Part shown: piece by piece, positions 51,031 to 62,100 of the stretch | How the letters are laid out: each line of letters begins with the position of its first letter | How positions within the stretch are numbered: position 1 is the stretch's first letter | Notes under the pieces: model-generated | The model's database searches: none | What the model was told of the DNA's origin: nothing | The model's input: only the letters and a program-made list of their open reading frames with translations | DNA from: Onchocerca volvulus | Taxonomy: Eukaryota > Nematoda > Chromadorea > Rhabditida > Onchocercidae | Length of the DNA stretch: 64,000 nucleotides | Direction: 5' to 3' | Assembly: GCA_000499405.2 (NCBI GenBank) | Contig: HG738139.1 | Location: forward strand, 6,596,616 to 6,660,615 | Made by a program: the position numbers and the translations under genes

Positions 51031-52707
51031 AACTTGTCGCATCAATGAAAACGTGTTAATCGGGCAATACGGATTAATTCTGAGTAATTCTGAAAGATTC
51101 TAATGAAATTAAAACTGAGATAATAATTGACGAACATGAAAAGAATATCTCCTTAAAAAAATGTACGATGAGCAATAAATCATTCGGGAAGGGATTGAAT
51201 TTCAAGAATGTCTGAATGGCTGATCAAAAATTGGTTCATTTACACGAGCGAGAGAGCAGATTGTAGCGGAAAATTAATTGGAAATTAATTAGATTTATCT
51301 TCGAAATTTTTGACGGACATTTGAAAATTCAATACAATTTTCGTACAGTTCAATTCGATTCATTTCGGTATTTCATTTAATCAATGGCAAAAGTCATTGC
51401 TATCCATTATTTTATGGTTATCAATAAAAGTCATGAACGTATGGCGAAGAATAATTCAAAATGAAGAAAAAAGTTTCCAGAATATGCAACGAATTGACAA
51501 ATAACTTGGCAATGCATGTAGCTTTTCAGTGTCTTTGATCTCAATCTAATTTGACAATTTTCATAAATCAGAAAAATATATGATATAAAAAGCATTCAGA
51601 AGTATTTTAGCGCCATTATTAGAACATGGAAATCATTAAATGAGAGGTAAAAATTAGCTTTTTTATTATTAAATATCAAAAAATGGCATTTTAATTTTCT
51701 AATCATGTTTTGGTTGTAGTATTTCATCTATTTATGTTTGGAGCAAAGGTATAACAATAATCAGAGTAGCTAAAATAGAACTAGTAGAATTTTGAAGCAT
51801 ATTAAAAGATAATTTTGGAATATCTAAGAACAAATATTTTAAAAGAAAATTAAAGGAAAGATCGAAGAATTGACGTTCACAATAAATGACTAATGAAAAG
51901 TAGAAATAGCAGTGAATTTTAAAGAATTTTGATAGGAAGTATAATTTGAAATTGATTCAATTTTGAATCAGGTATGGAAGTCAATAAATGAGAGGTGAAA
52001 ATTTAGCTTTTTTGAACACTTTTAACAGATGCTAAAAATCCCGAGGTTGCTAGAAAACTGCATAGTTTGAAACATAAGTTCATTTTATACTTTCATATAT
52101 TGTATGAAATGTTTCAGAAGACTGATAAACTTTGGGAACAATTTGAAAGATGAAAATTTAAAAGATGAAAATCAGCCAGATGGTTACGGTAAAAATTCTC
52201 GTCTAACATCACTATGCTAACCATCAAAATAATTCATGCTTCTACTTGTAGTTTTTTAATTTATAGCATTTAGATAGTCAAGTAGATCATCTAAAAATGT
52301 CACATCAGGTTCACATCTGGAATTTCAGAAAAAAAAAAGGCAAAATGTTCCACATTATCCGAGCGGTACATGAAAAAAATACTTCCTTTTTTTTAAACTT
52401 ATTTCAAGTTATGTTCACCAAAAAAAAAAAAAAAAAAAAATGGGATCGCGAATACTTTGATATGAATAGCAATTCGGCTTTATATTAGAATGATACAAAT
52501 ACGGAACCGCAAGTACATGCCATATTATTGACTTTTCAATTTTTTAGTCGATTTTTTATACACTTCCACTCCAGAAAATAATTTATAATAAATCTCATAA
52601 AAAGCATCAAAAGTTTTGTCAAAAAACAAAATTTGACGTCAAATTAGAAAGAATCACACATAAATCACCTCACTTTGTAGGACCATAATCATAATCATTG
52701 TAATTAT

Positions 52708-54734
52708 TTACTTCGACTTCGATCGCTGTATAGGAGTCGAAATATTCACTTGACCTGATTTACTGGCATGCAAAGCGTCCATCCTTTTGGGTGGTACCGC
52801 TTGCATCAGCAATGGATTAAACGGATCGGCACCGATTGGCGTGAACATCGACATCTCACGGATCACCAAACGTCTGAAGATTAAAATATAAGGAAGATTT
52901 TGACGTCTCTTGCACGTTGTAATGGAAACAAGTGAGTGGCTACGGCTAGTTATGAGGTAAATAGTGCTGAGGTGACATAACAATCAAAGTCTGAAAATTG
53001 TCATTCAAAGGAATCGTAGAATATGAAGGCTAGTAAAGGGGAAAAAAAAATACTTCTGGCCAGGTTCACGTTTTCCACGATAAATGCTTTTCAAAGTCGG
53101 TGGTAGAGCATTTTGCCGAATTTTGTCTGCTTCATCCAGACCAATTCTGGTCGTGTCTTGTGCCATCCTATTTTCATAAATCTCCAAAATTTAGGAAAAA
53201 ATCCTAGTAATGAAAAAATCATTCAAATTTACGGAAGAAAAAAAAAATCAGTCTTAAAATTCTGCATCCATGTAATTATAAAAGATTTAATACCTGGGAT
53301 CCTTCTCAGGGATTTTTTCAACAAGCAACACAAATTTAACTACTCGTATAGCTTGGACATCTACTGCTCTTTCGATCGTCATCAGTACCTATCAAGTGAG
53401 TTTTAGTTTGGAAATTTGAGTTTTGATAATGATAGTCTAAGAATTGATTCTTTAAGCACATGTAACCTACAAATTTACGCTGTTTGAGTCCTGAAATGAC
53501 TCGTTCACCACATGATACAGTTGAGGTAATCGGTATACCATCTACGTCTACAATACAGTCACCCATTAAACAAGCGGCTGATGCCATACTCATCTGATCT
53601 GTACTCGTTACGTATACCTGCAATGAGGCAGCAAATTTAGTATAAAGAAAACGAATTACCCAATATTGAATTTAAAAAAATTAAACACTGGTATTTTATG
53701 CTCCCAAAGTTACATAATGTTCAAGAGCAGGCCAATTGAGATTTATCAGCAACAAATCTTTCCTGAAAATTTTGTGAAAGGTTTTTTAAATATTCATCGA
53801 AGAATTCGAAAAATTCATGACATGATTTGACAACACGCTCTTAGAGCAATAATCAGTAAAGCGGGAAACAAACTTTATTGTTATATGACTTGACGTTCAT
53901 TCCCAGATTACCGCCCGGATAAAGGATCATCAGGCCACGGATATAATTGTATCCTGGTGCACGATCATAACCTTTTGGTAATCTAGTGGCTGGCGTATTC
54001 CACAATGGCCTTCGCAACCGCAAATTAAACTGAAATTCGAAATAAATTTCTCCAACTAATTTGAAATAAATTGAGGAAAAGAATAGGAAAGATAAAGTTT
54101 GAAATGGTACACAACCTCTTTGCCAGCAGTTCGCAATAACTTCAGTTTATCGTAGAATTCTTTTTTATTAATAATTGGTTCATTGTCAAGATGTGTTAAG
54201 AAATCGCATATTTTCAACTTTTCATAAAATATTGAATATTCCTCGACTCTAAGAATGAGCAGCGACCTAGTTATAGTAACACCGATCTGAAAAATCAGAT
54301 CATCAAGTAACAATCTTTAAAAATTGGCTGCTTGAATCATTCCTTGAAAAAGATAGGATATCATCGTGATGTAAAGATCAACTTGTTAAACAGTTCTAAA
54401 ATTTTTTAGAAATAATGCAATTATTGATAGATTTTCAAATTTTCGAAGGATAGAAAACAATATCTGGGCATAAAAAGAAGGATAGAAGTAGAGCAGTAAA
54501 ATTCAAATTCGTCACTTTTTGATCCTTCTGATCGAATTTTGCTTGTATATTAACATCCGTAACGAGGTCATCTGGTAATTCACATGGAAATCCAAGATTG
54601 CTTTGTATTCGCGGAATTTCAGCTTTCGGCGAAGATATACCTTCTTCACGTCTTCTTTCCATCAAGAAATCGATGAAGCCGCTAAAGATTTTCCTTTGAA
54701 GTTTCAGTTTTTTCAATTGCAAAGTTTCCAAACA
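52708..54734 (-). CDS. Double-PDZ-domain protein (nematode type), N-terminus unresolved
   Basis: Exons: 54734-54516, 54286-54116, 54029-53874, 53617-53471, 53388-53294, 53167-53054, 52873-52708, about 355 residues from the first supported codon. PDZ1 spans LPDDLVTDVNIQAKFDQ to FYDKLKLLRTAGKE, with the LxVGD-like KLKICDFLTHLDNEPI. PDZ2 spans ILYPGGNLGMNVKSYNNKVY to VLMTIERAVD, with ACLMGDCIVDVDGIPI. The tail is basic and Ser-rich and ends RSKSK. The layout (two PDZ domains, the WRPGG/YPGG-like strand, a late ER-A-VD strand) is that of a nematode-expanded PDZ family of unknown biochemical role. PDZ proteins usually scaffold C-terminal peptides. The carboxylate-binding loops are poorly conserved, especially in PDZ1. 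No ATG is seen at the first exon; the nearest in-frame Met is at 54662. Confidence 0.8.
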
Positions 54735-54895
54735 CTAATATGAAATTCAAAACTAAAACTAAAGCAATTTCGTTCGTATTCAGCGGAAGAACGGAAAACT
54801 TTAGTTTGGAAATTCTTCTTCTGAATACCTGAGTGCTTTTTGCTTGAAATCGCGGTAGCTACGCAACGTGTTAGACTTTTGAGAGCTGTCTTGAA

Positions 54896-55060
54896 TTACG
54901 ACGATGCTGAGAACCGGCTGAAAGATGATTGCTGTTTTCGCTCTATACCGTTATTGTCGACCACTTGTTCTTCGCTACTCGATGATTTACTTTTCAGTGA
55001 TTGCGCTTGCGACGGTGATGACGTAGTTTGTATTTTTCGCAAAATTTTAAATACTTTCAT
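54896..55060 (-). other. Candidate N-terminal exon of the PDZ gene
   Basis: ATG at 55060 opens 54 codons on the minus strand, rich in Ser and Gln: MKVFKILRKIQTTSSPSQAQ, then SLKSKSSSSEEQVV, ending RFSASS and a stop. Position and strand fit a disordered N-terminus for the PDZ protein. Donors at AACG/GTATAG (about 54940) or TCGTC/GTAATT (54899) are possible, but neither joins in phase to the exon at 54734 without another small exon. The complementary plus strand is also open for 84 codons. Confidence 0.4.
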
Positions 55061-56185
55061 CTATGATAGTCATGGATTGCAACTTTATTTCTGAAGGCTT
55101 TATTTAATTTCAAAATTTCAAACCTGCCCAGAAATATTCGAATATAGCAAATTTTGTAAAGTTTGTTTTTAGAAAATGTTTCTTGGGATTTCGGATCAAT
55201 TTCAAGTATTTCGGTCAACATAACTGTAAACATCAGCCGAAACAAGCAGAAATTTTCAATTTTTCGATTCCAGTAAAATTATTCGCCAGGAAGTCAATTA
55301 TGGACTTACACAACTCTATGCATTCGGCGCACTTTGCGAGGAAACTTGAACAGGAAATAATTTCTAATTTCTAGTACTTCTAGCATGGCTTTTATACTAC
55401 AGTTAAGCTACCAAATTTGCATAGAAATTGAATTTTTGAAAACTTCGAATGTTTTGTCAGTTGTTTCGATAATGTTTTACAACTTAATTTTTAGGCCTTG
55501 GTCAGTTAACAGATATCTTCAGACACTACCCATCAGCAAGTTCCTCTGTTTCCGCAATTCTTCGTTGAATCCATGCTGAGATGAACGTTTTCATCGTGCC
55601 GTTGTATAAATATTGGACGAGTGAAGTGTTCCCTTTAGCAGAATAAACGGTAGTAGGTGAGTAGAGGATGAAGGTGCGGAGTGTTTGTGGGTAAAATTTT
55701 TGGGCAAGTAACTTGCCAATTGGGGTAGTTTATAGAGAGCAGGAGAGTTTTGTTGATTCTGCAGAAAATATAAGCATAAGTAGAAGCAAATGACCCGTCG
55801 TGACCTTGATTACCCGATTATACTGAATGGGCATTACTTGCTTGATAGAATAGCTTATTTAATTCATTTATATTTCTTTTTCACTTCTTTGTGGGAGAAG
55901 AAGAGAGTTGGAAGATATGGAGTGGACCGATGTATTTGAGAAGTCCTTGCCAATTCTTGCCAGTCATATCAGTGATCATTTGTAGAACTTGTCGCCCAAA
56001 CTACCATCCGTCTATTAGCACTTTTCACTGATCATTTATCTGATCATTCTATTCGCTTCTCTCTTTACACCATCTTTTATCTGAGATTTAACCATTATTA
56101 CTTGTTACTGAGAGAAAAGGTAATTTTTGCTTTTTTTTCTTTCTTTTTTGCAAAATTTGCATATCAATACTCTCATTTTAAGGGA
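55061..56185. other. Divergent intergenic region, PDZ and NDUFA8 genes
   Basis: Probably holds both promoters. A possible minus exon (55575-55530: CTCAG acceptor, G/GTAGTG donor, coding HGFNEELRKQRNLLMG) may belong upstream of the PDZ gene. The rest gives no supported feature. Confidence 0.4.
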
Positions 56186-57544
56186 ATGATAACCAAAAGT
56201 ATGCCGATGCCCTCAGACGAGGAACTAACAGTACCTCATGAAATCACTCTTTCGACACCTTACTTTAAAGCTGTCATACCATATATGCACAAAGCCTGTG
56301 AAAAGGAAGTTAAAGTTTGTTTTTTTAATTTTTGTCAACTGAACGGAATATTAATTTGGTCCTTTTTATTAAAGAGAAATTTTCTTTTAAATTATAAGAT
56401 GAATTGGCTATATTTGCTCATAATTGACTTTATTATTCTTTATTTTTGTTGTTTGTGCTTGGAAAGAGTTAATGTGTTATAATCTGTAGGATTTTATGTT
56501 ACGCCGGCAAGAAACAGAAGATCCACGTCTTTCGCTAAAAGAAGGTCGAGCTCTTACAGCATGCGGTATTAAATTCTTACAATCATTGAAAAAGACTTGC
56601 AATGAAAGCGTTGATCATTATGCTAATTGTATTGATCACAGTACTGCCAAACTCTACGTTACACCGTTTGTTTCTTCTCATTAATTCCTTAGATTGGAAA
56701 TTATAAAATTATGCTTGAGTGATGATCGGTCTACTACAGTTGTAAAGTCTATACATATGCAAAAGTGACTATGCCGACTAATTTCCTGGTGTTTTAAGAA
56801 CATTTTATAATTTTGTCATTTATATGCCATTTTATTATCAGGGTTTTCTATAACTTCTTGTGATATGAATAATAATAATAGGTTTGCAGTTGCCGTGAGC
56901 AGCAACGTCGTTTGGATATTTGCGTGGAAGAAAACTTGAACATTACTCGACCGAAAGTGGGATATTTCAGCAAATTGCATGTGCACAATGCGCATTTTCC
57001 AAAACATGGTAATTACGATATTATTTTAGTTCACTTGCTTTTCTTTTAGTCCATTTGTATTCTGGATCAAATGAGAAAATTGTTGGAATGCTAATCTAAG
57101 TTTTATATATTTTCTGTTGTTTGAATTCGCTACTCTTGAGCAAAAAACTATACAGTGTTACAGCAACGCTTAATATATTGAGAACATAAGAGCAGATTTG
57201 ATTATAAAGATCTACTGAAACGGATTTGCGAGTGCCAGAATAATTTTAAAATGAAAAATAACATTAAATTTGAATTGTTTTATTATCAGAGCCAAAGAGC
57301 TATATCTGTCTTTTTCTTTATTCGATAAGATTCAGTGTATTTTCTAGCTTTTAATCGTTATGGTCGGTTTTGCATTTTATGTGATTCTTGTCATGTTTGT
57401 CCTTTTTTTAATACTTTAGTACATTACGCACGAGATTATAAAGCCGAAGCTGCGAAAGTATTGGCAGAACTACCAGATGATTATCATTTACGTGAAGATA
57501 GTCGTGCTTACGATCAGCAGCGCCACAATTTCTTCGACATATAA
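56186..57544 (+). CDS. NDUFA8: NADH dehydrogenase (complex I) subunit NDUFA8, CHCH family
   Basis: An accessory subunit on the intermembrane-space face of mitochondrial complex I. Exons 56186-56314, 56490-56665, 56890-57008 and 57420-57544 give 182 residues. The family pattern is clear: ACEKEVKDFMLRRQETEDPR, CGIKFLQSLKKTCNESVDHY, ANCID, then PCREQQRRLDICVEENL and TRPKVGYFSKLHVHNA. CX9C pairs remain at CNESVDHYANC and CREQQRRLDIC. In the first CHCH unit two of the three usual Cys are Arg (FMLRR) and Ser (DPRLSLKEG). There is no N-terminal presequence, as usual for proteins imported through the disulphide relay. The C-terminal tail (YKAEAAKVLAELPDDYHLRE) is nematode-like. The start follows TTTTAAG by 4 bases. 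Confidence 0.93.
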
Positions 57545-57645
57545 AGTGGACATAGTTTTGTAATCATATTTGTATATAAATATATTTCTTCCATCTCATA
57601 TTTGTATGAATATGAGATCAGTTTTGTTTTTAGGAGGTATTTTTT

Positions 57646-57651
57646 AATAAA
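57646..57651 (+). terminator. Possible poly(A) signal of NDUFA8
   Basis: AATAAA about 100 bases after the stop codon, followed by a T-rich stretch. Confidence 0.5.
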
Positions 57652-59181
57652 GTTCTATTTTTTCCCCTTTTTCATATGATTTAAGCGTTTCACGTATCCA
57701 ATTATCTTGAAATGTACCATCAGCACAGAAATTATTCATTTTCCTTTTTTGAATCAATTACAGATTGGGTGTGTGAAGAATGATTTCCTTATCTATAGAT
57801 GTTTAAGTTGTTCAAAGAGAAAAAATTTTTTCAAATTTTAAATGTGTTTTTTTCTTTTTTTTTCTCTACCAATTTATTTGCATAGAATGTGTTCTCAAAT
57901 AACTGAATTTAATCTCACATCGGAAAACAAAAAACCAAAACCAACTAACAAAACTGCCTTCAAAAAAAAAAGAAAGAAAAAAATAATTATACTCAACGGA
58001 ACATTTGAAAAACATGTCACATTGGGCCTAATATAGTAAGTTATTCTGGTATTTTACAGGCGAAGTTATTGGAAAAGGAGCAATTGTTATATGTTTTTCT
58101 TCCTGGCTATCTTTTTTATTTATACCTATTTACGATTTTGTTTTGATTTTTTTCTTTCGATTTTTCTTTATTTTTTATTTTTTTGTCTTTTGAGTATTCT
58201 GATGTTTTTTTGTTTTGTCTTATGGGAGTTTCTGTTTATGTAAGCTATCACTGAAGCACAACAGGCATTGTTTCAATAAACCTAATGCATTTCATATAGT
58301 ACTAAAGTAGATCAGTTTGTCATGCGGAGAATCGCTGAATATATTGATTGGTTGATCAAGAAAGTGTCTGATTAGTAGTTGACACGACGATGCCATATGT
58401 TTTTTAGCAATGTTTTGTTATTGTTACTGTCTTTATGTACCGTTGTGCCATTTTTCTATTCTAGCGTCGAAATATAAATTAGATCATCTATAGTTCGAGA
58501 TCCAGTTAGTTATTTTTTCCAAGTATTTTAGATTTTATTGTGATTTTGTATCTATATTAGTAAAGGGTAGACATAGATGCCAAAGCTACATCAGCGATAT
58601 TCATGCTAATGTGAAAAAATTGAAGTAACATAGAATTTCTAATAATTTATAATAACTGTGCTGTTGGTGGTTTGAATTATACATCAACTCCAAATATGAT
58701 AATTCTAAAGGAATACTTTGAAGTTCTAATTTGTGAGGACCCGTGCTCTTTGAATCATTGATTGATTTAAGTTGAAACTGTTGAAACACATAATTGTACC
58801 ATCCCAAAAATTGCACATAATAGCATATTCTGATTGCAGGCTGTATAAAGAATAATCTTTCCTGACAATATTCTAATTTACTTAGCATTCCAAGCGAATT
58901 CCGCATTTTATCAAGTTTTGAAAGAATATCTCATTCAGAAATTACTAACGAAATATCTTCACTGCCTCTATCGTTTCTAAAGAATTTGAATCTGCATTCA
59001 ATATATAAGTAATATAGAAATTATAAAAATCGAACCTGTGGAAAGATCCAACGTTTTTCCGGATTCCCGGACATTTCTCGTTATTGCGCTTTCGATTCCT
59101 CAAGTTTTCTCCAGTCATTTTTTTTTAAGAAAGCAGTATTTCAGATGATTGGTAATGCTAATTGTTTCTTTAGAAAGTGAT
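57652..59181. other. Intergenic, T-rich
   Basis: About 1.5 kb between two co-oriented genes. A long T/G-rich stretch (58080-58230) and A/T runs dominate. The frames at 57842-58036 and 58601-58906 look like chance. A TTCTTTAG acceptor at about 59166-59173 lies 8 bases before the next start codon and may be its trans-splice site. Confidence 0.5.
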
Positions 59182-62100
59182 ATGGCAATAGATCCACAAA
59201 ACGTACAGGAAGTGGAAAGTGTGGCGCAGAGATGGTCACAGGTCGATTTCGAAAACTTGCAGGTACAGTGCTGCTTAAGCGGATTATTGTTGCAGCTGAG
59301 CAAGTTGAAATAACATTTCAGCTTTCCATTCTTCCATTTTGGTCAATCTTTGTGACGTAATTTGCTTACTCTCAATGGATAAGCCAAAGAAGTGGCAAAG
59401 TGTCAAATGGGCTCTTCAACATTATATAATTACTTATCCGTTCATTATTTTCGATTTGGATTGCTTGTCCTTCATCAAATACGTTGCAATTCCAATGGTA
59501 TGTGAAAATACGGAGTTTTGAAAACTGCAGTCGAGGAATGTGAAATGACTAACCGATTTGGAATTATAGGAAAAAAGAAAAGTCAGTAACAAAATGCAGC
59601 TAATTTAAATAACTCTCAAAATTAAAAAGGGAAGAAGAAATCATTTCCAAAATTTTGCTTGTCTATCAGTTCGTTCTTACTTGTAAATTTTCATTGAAAA
59701 AATCATACAAATTTCCTGTCCTTATTATGAAAGCATAGTTGCGAAGCCAATTTTGCGAATACTTATGAATTCGCCTACTTATGAATACGAAATTCGAATC
59801 ATTCAGATGTGAGGAATACGGATAATTCTGCATTTTTCATCTTTCGTCTCAATAATATCGGAAAGAGTATATATCCTAAGGATCATTTATTGCATCCCTT
59901 AAAGCATTCCATCTATTCTTGTCTACTCAGTAAAATTGAAAAAAAAATTTCATCAAAGGCGTGTGCTATGCATTATTGGGCAAGCATGAGTTGTTCCCGT
60001 ATTGAAGTAGCCTCTAAAGTGTTGCCTATCAGTGGGTCGTAAATTGTTGAGCTCATGTCAGATAAATCAATATCAGTAAATTGATTTGTTTACTGATGTT
60101 CGTGTATCTGTATGTCCGTGATGTGTGTGTGTATGTGTATGTGTATGTCTGTGTGTGTGTGTGTGTGTGTGTGTGCTTGAAGGGGTTCAATTCAGTCGGT
60201 GGTCACCACGGAGTTTGAAATGTGAATCTAAATGTGAATGTTGGTGAAAAGGAATGTTATTTTGTCGTAGAATCAAATCATGCTGCTACCGCCTGGAAAG
60301 GAGAGCCCATCTGGCAGATCGATTTTCGATGAGGCTCCAAAACCATACTTACTGAAATGGTTGTTAACTAACTGACTGAGTAAATGCATCTCGGCTCAAA
60401 CCATTGGCTTGTTCTGCCGTTTCCAGCTCCGTGGGCTCAGTTACTGATCTCTCCATTTCATCCTCTTTTCCCTTTTAGCCTTTTGAACGATATCTTTTAA
60501 AGTCATAGAATCGCTAATTTCAGCTCAGTTTAAAATGCTGCTTTTAGTTATTGATCATTCATCCTGCGTAAAGAATTCGAATTTTTATAAAGTATTTTGA
60601 ATTTATTAATATGCGCGAAAAAAGATGATCTAATAGTTAGGCAAAAGTTTCGGATTAAATTTACCAGGATACTGCATAAATATTATCGTTTATTACTATA
60701 TAATTTTCTAACGAGTATTTTAAATTTGTATTTGATAATGAAGTCGAAATTCGTAATTTTGCTTGCTTTAATATAATTCTTTTTAAGTAAATTAGGAAAA
60801 AAAATTCAGTTTTCGTATTTAACATTGGATCTTTTTGTCTAACTCGATCCAATTTCATCTTAAAATCTTCTCATGAGAACACCGTTGATCGGTAAGAATA
60901 CTGTATTACCTTCATTTTATAAACTTTGTTTTTCTTTTAGTGACTTTTGCAGAAGAATTTAAACGAAGAAGTGCAGGCAGTTGGTATAAGAGAAAATCAG
61001 TGCAGAGCAGCCCGCCAACAGTTAATTGCTGAAAGTAAAAATTATTATGAATATGCTGATAAAGTAAGTAATCAGTTCATAATTTCATGCGTGATCTTGT
61101 AATTTAAATGACCAATGCATTCTTCAAGCAGTTTTATTTTAATTTAATTATCAGCATTAAATCTAGACAAAATAGTCGAAATCCTTTTACCATCTAGTAA
61201 TGGTCTGATATAAATATGATGTCATTTTCCTCATTTGTAAGTATGCTTTTTAAAAATCGATATTTACTTATTTGGCTATTAGCAGTTGCTTATCACTCAT
61301 CAAGCATATCAACCGAAATCATTATGATATATATTAAATTCTTGATATAATGATAATCATATGGTCAGTGATTAGTATTATTCATTGTTTGATGAATACT
61401 GATATAATTTGTGAATAATCATTTCACGTTTCAATATGCATGAAATATGTAGTTGTATATAATTGACGATACTTAGTCAAAAATACAACCATTATAGTAA
61501 CAAAAAGATATAAGTCAGTAAAAAGAATCAATGCATAATATGATCCAAAGACGAAAATTGGTCAAATGTTATTTTGTTATTGCTTGAATATTTGCAATGG
61601 CGTGATATTATTTGAAAAAGTACTACAAGATCTAAATCATGTAAGATATGAAAGATAAAATCAGAAAATCAGTTGATTGCCCATACCTAACTGCTATGCA
61701 TATTTTAGAAGTTATTGATTTTGATGACAATAATCTAAGGATATATTATAAATGTTTTTTTTCGTATCTAAAATTTTTCTTTTTCTAGCAGTCACGCAAA
61801 GCTATTTCGTCATTGATTAAAGCGTTCCAGAAGGAATATGATCGGGCTACAGAAAGAGCAAAAGCGGCAGAAACTGGTTTAATCTTTATCTGCCGGGCAT
61901 TCACTTCTGTTTGCGGTAAAAAAAATTTTTATTAGTAGAAAGAATTAGTTGTTGATTTTTTCTCATTTTTTTTACCACCTATCTGTCCTATGTGTGCTCG
62001 AATTTGTTGACCTTTAATAGGTTCAAGTTGCCATTAGTCAAGCAATACACCATTCAGTCTTCTAAGTCTTTTTCATTTAAAACATTTTTGAAATGTTGAG

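Larger units (their letters stand above)
47818..52707. other. Long AT-rich intergenic region
   Basis: About 4.9 kb between two genes whose 3' ends face each other. Apart from the small tandem repeat at 50924-51030, the possible exon pair near 49.4 kb and homopolymer runs (48415-48428, 52422-52440), I see nothing I can support. The frame at 49725-50024 has no protein features. Confidence 0.5.

Noticed and set aside
54840..55094. 84-codon plus-strand frame
   Set aside because: It mirrors the Ser/Gln-rich minus frame and runs against the direction of the PDZ gene; no splice-linked plus exons were found. Kept only as an ambiguity in the findings.
57842..58036. 64-codon plus frame with Lys runs
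   Set aside because: The DNA is a T-run followed by A-runs; the frame is a composition artefact with no splice signals.
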